A stretch of DNA of 64,000 nucleotides from Sulfuritalea sp. (lineage in GTDB: Bacteria; Pseudomonadota; Gammaproteobacteria; Burkholderiales; Rhodocyclaceae). Positions 62,905 through 64,000 of the stretch are shown piece after piece. The translations under genes were made by a program, and so were the position numbers. The stretch is from the NCBI GenBank assembly GCA_030651305.1, contig JAUSCI010000037.1, positions 29,340-93,339 on the forward strand. Direction: 5' to 3'. Below the pieces are notes generated by a model. It worked only from the letters and a program-made list of their open reading frames with translations. It was not told the origin of the DNA and did not search any database. Numbering within the stretch: position 1 is the first letter of the stretch; every line of letters starts with the position of its first letter.

Positions 62905-64000
62905 TCAAACCGCCTTGATGCAGCGCACGGCGTGGGTGGCGCCGAACAGCGTCTCGACCGGATAACCGCGGCGGCAAGCTTCGTCGGCCAGCGGACAGCG
63001 CGGATGGAAATGGCAGCCGGCTGGAGGATTGGCCGGCGACGGCATGTCGCCGACCAGCTTCGGCACCTCGCTGCGCGCGCCATCGACGCGCGGCACCGCC
63101 GCCAGCAAGGCCTTCGTGTAGGGATGCCGCGGCTGGCGCAGCACTTCCTCCGCCGTGCCGCGCTCGACCACGCGACCGAGGTACATCACCGCCACCTCGT
63201 GCGCCAGGTAATCCACCACCGCGATGTTGTGCGTGATGAACAGATAAGCCAGCTTCAGCTCGCCTTGCAGGTCGGATAGCAGGTTCAGGATCTGCGCCTG
63301 TACCGATACATCCAGCGCCGAGGTCGGCTCGTCGCAGATCAGCAGTTGCGGATTTACCGCCAGGGCGCGGGCAATGGCGATGCGCTGGCGCTGGCCGCCG
63401 GAAAATTCGTGGGGATAGCGGCCCGCCATGTCGGCGCGCAGGCCGACCTGTTCCATCAGGACGCCCGTACGTGCCGCCAGATCGCCACCGCTGCCACGCG
63501 GGGCCAGGGCCCGCATGCCTTCGGCGATGATGTCGCCGATGCGCAGGCGCGGGTTGAGCGAGGCGAAGGGGTCCTGGAAGACCATCTGCATCTTGGCGCG
63601 CAGCGGCCGCAATTCACCGCTTGAAAGGGTGGTCAGTTCCGCACCGTCGAGCATCACGCTGCCGCCCGTCGGCCGCAACAACTGCAACATGGCCTTGCCG
63701 GCGGTGGTCTTGCCGCAGCCCGACTCGCCGACCAGCGCCAGGGTGCGCCCCGGCATGAGTTGCAGCGACACGCCATCGACCGCGCGCACGGCGCCGACGG
63801 CGCGCTGCAGGATGCCGCGCCGGATCGGAAAATGCACCTGCAGGTCTTTCACTTCCAGCAGCGGTTTCGACTCGGCCGCTGTCGCCGTATCGCCAGCGCC
63901 GACTATCGGGGCAACGCCGGGTGCGGCGCCGGGCAGAAAGCAACGCACGCGCTGCTTCGCATCCACCTCGCGCCAGGGCGGTGGCGCCGTGCGGCAGACC
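62905..64000 (-). CDS. Peptide ABC transporter ATPase, second half of a DppD-DppF type fusion (partial)
   Basis: The visible 365 codons hold one full ABC domain: Walker A GESGCGKTT, signature FSGGQRQRIAIARAL, Walker B LLICDEPTSALD and the oligopeptide-type C-terminus CHFHPRCPLADEACR. A GTG at 63966 could start it, but the frame stays open to the window edge and encodes CRTAPPPWREVDAKQRVRCF, the typical C-terminal end of a DppD-type ATPase, followed by an Ala/Pro linker. So this is most likely a two-ATPase fusion (YejF/GsiA-like layout) whose first half lies outside. It would energise uptake of peptides or similar solutes. Confidence 0.85.
   Translation of the reverse strand, partial: VCRTAPPPWREVDAKQRVRCFLPGAAPGVAPIVGAGDTATAAESKPLLEVKDLQVHFPIRRGILQRAVGAVRAVDGVSLQLMPGRTLALVGESGCGKTTAGKAMLQLLRPTGGSVMLDGAELTTLSSGELRPLRAKMQMVFQDPFASLNPRLRIGDIIAEGMRALAPRGSGGDLAARTGVLMEQVGLRADMAGRYPHEFSGGQRQRIAIARALAVNPQLLICDEPTSALDVSVQAQILNLLSDLQGELKLAYLFITHNIAVVDYLAHEVAVMYLGRVVERGTAEEVLRQPRHPYTKALLAAVPRVDGARSEVPKLVGDMPSPANPPAGCHFHPRCPLADEACRRGYPVETLFGATHAVRCIKAV

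Overview
The window looks like part of a betaproteobacterial chromosome, most likely Rhodocyclales. This is an inference from high-GC coding, System I cytochrome c maturation genes, HemN, paired bacterial wax ester synthase/DGAT genes and abundant two-component signalling. No rRNA, tRNA or CRISPR array was seen. Both window edges cut genes: a receiver domain on the left and a double-ATPase ABC protein on the right.

Left third. Positions 1-4783 are a signalling operon: receiver end, cheR, a receiver-less cheB, and a REC-PAS-GAF-PAS-GGDEF-EAL protein, joined by 4-8 bp overlaps. Positions 4797-16578 are two divergent transcription units about a neutral-lipid theme. Leftward run WS/DGAT, alpha/beta hydrolase, WS/DGAT, hydrolase, MFS transporter and an erythromycin-esterase-like protein. 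Rightward run tetR, a short-chain dehydrogenase, a quinone-oxidoreductase-like enzyme and an aldehyde dehydrogenase. The shared 147 bp gap holds a perfect 18 bp palindrome beside a TATAAT box. Two copies of a palindromic repeat sit inside the two units.

Middle. A leftward ccmCDFGHI cluster (17943-23232) lacks ccmA, ccmB and ccmE. Across a 774 bp gap lies a rightward PhnD-like periplasmic protein / histidine kinase / sigma54 response regulator operon with three GTTAC-N6-GTAAC palindromes. A small cytochrome c with a clear terminator follows. Two proteins of one periplasmic OB-fold-like family (16806 and 28581) and a ChaN-like lipoprotein complete the region.

Positions 30405-47631 form a surface-glycan island: polytopic membrane proteins, GT2 and GT4 glycosyltransferases, an asparagine-synthetase-like amidotransferase, three SAM methyltransferases plus one TylF-like, a flippase-like protein and a hexapeptide acyltransferase. 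It carries an IS1380-type element, a dead IS701/IS4-like element with an 8 bp target duplication, and an internally deleted wecE, so it is a remodelled accessory region.

Right third. After hemN comes a scar in which a gloB fragment is joined to an aldehyde dehydrogenase tail; both have full-length relatives in this window. A 1555-residue hybrid kinase follows, preceded by a small coupled ORF. Next are dnaQ-rnhA-methyltransferase (leftward) and gloB, a Tat-exported caspase-like protein with a very long charged helix, mltD, a small membrane protein, a LysR regulator and the partial ABC ATPase.
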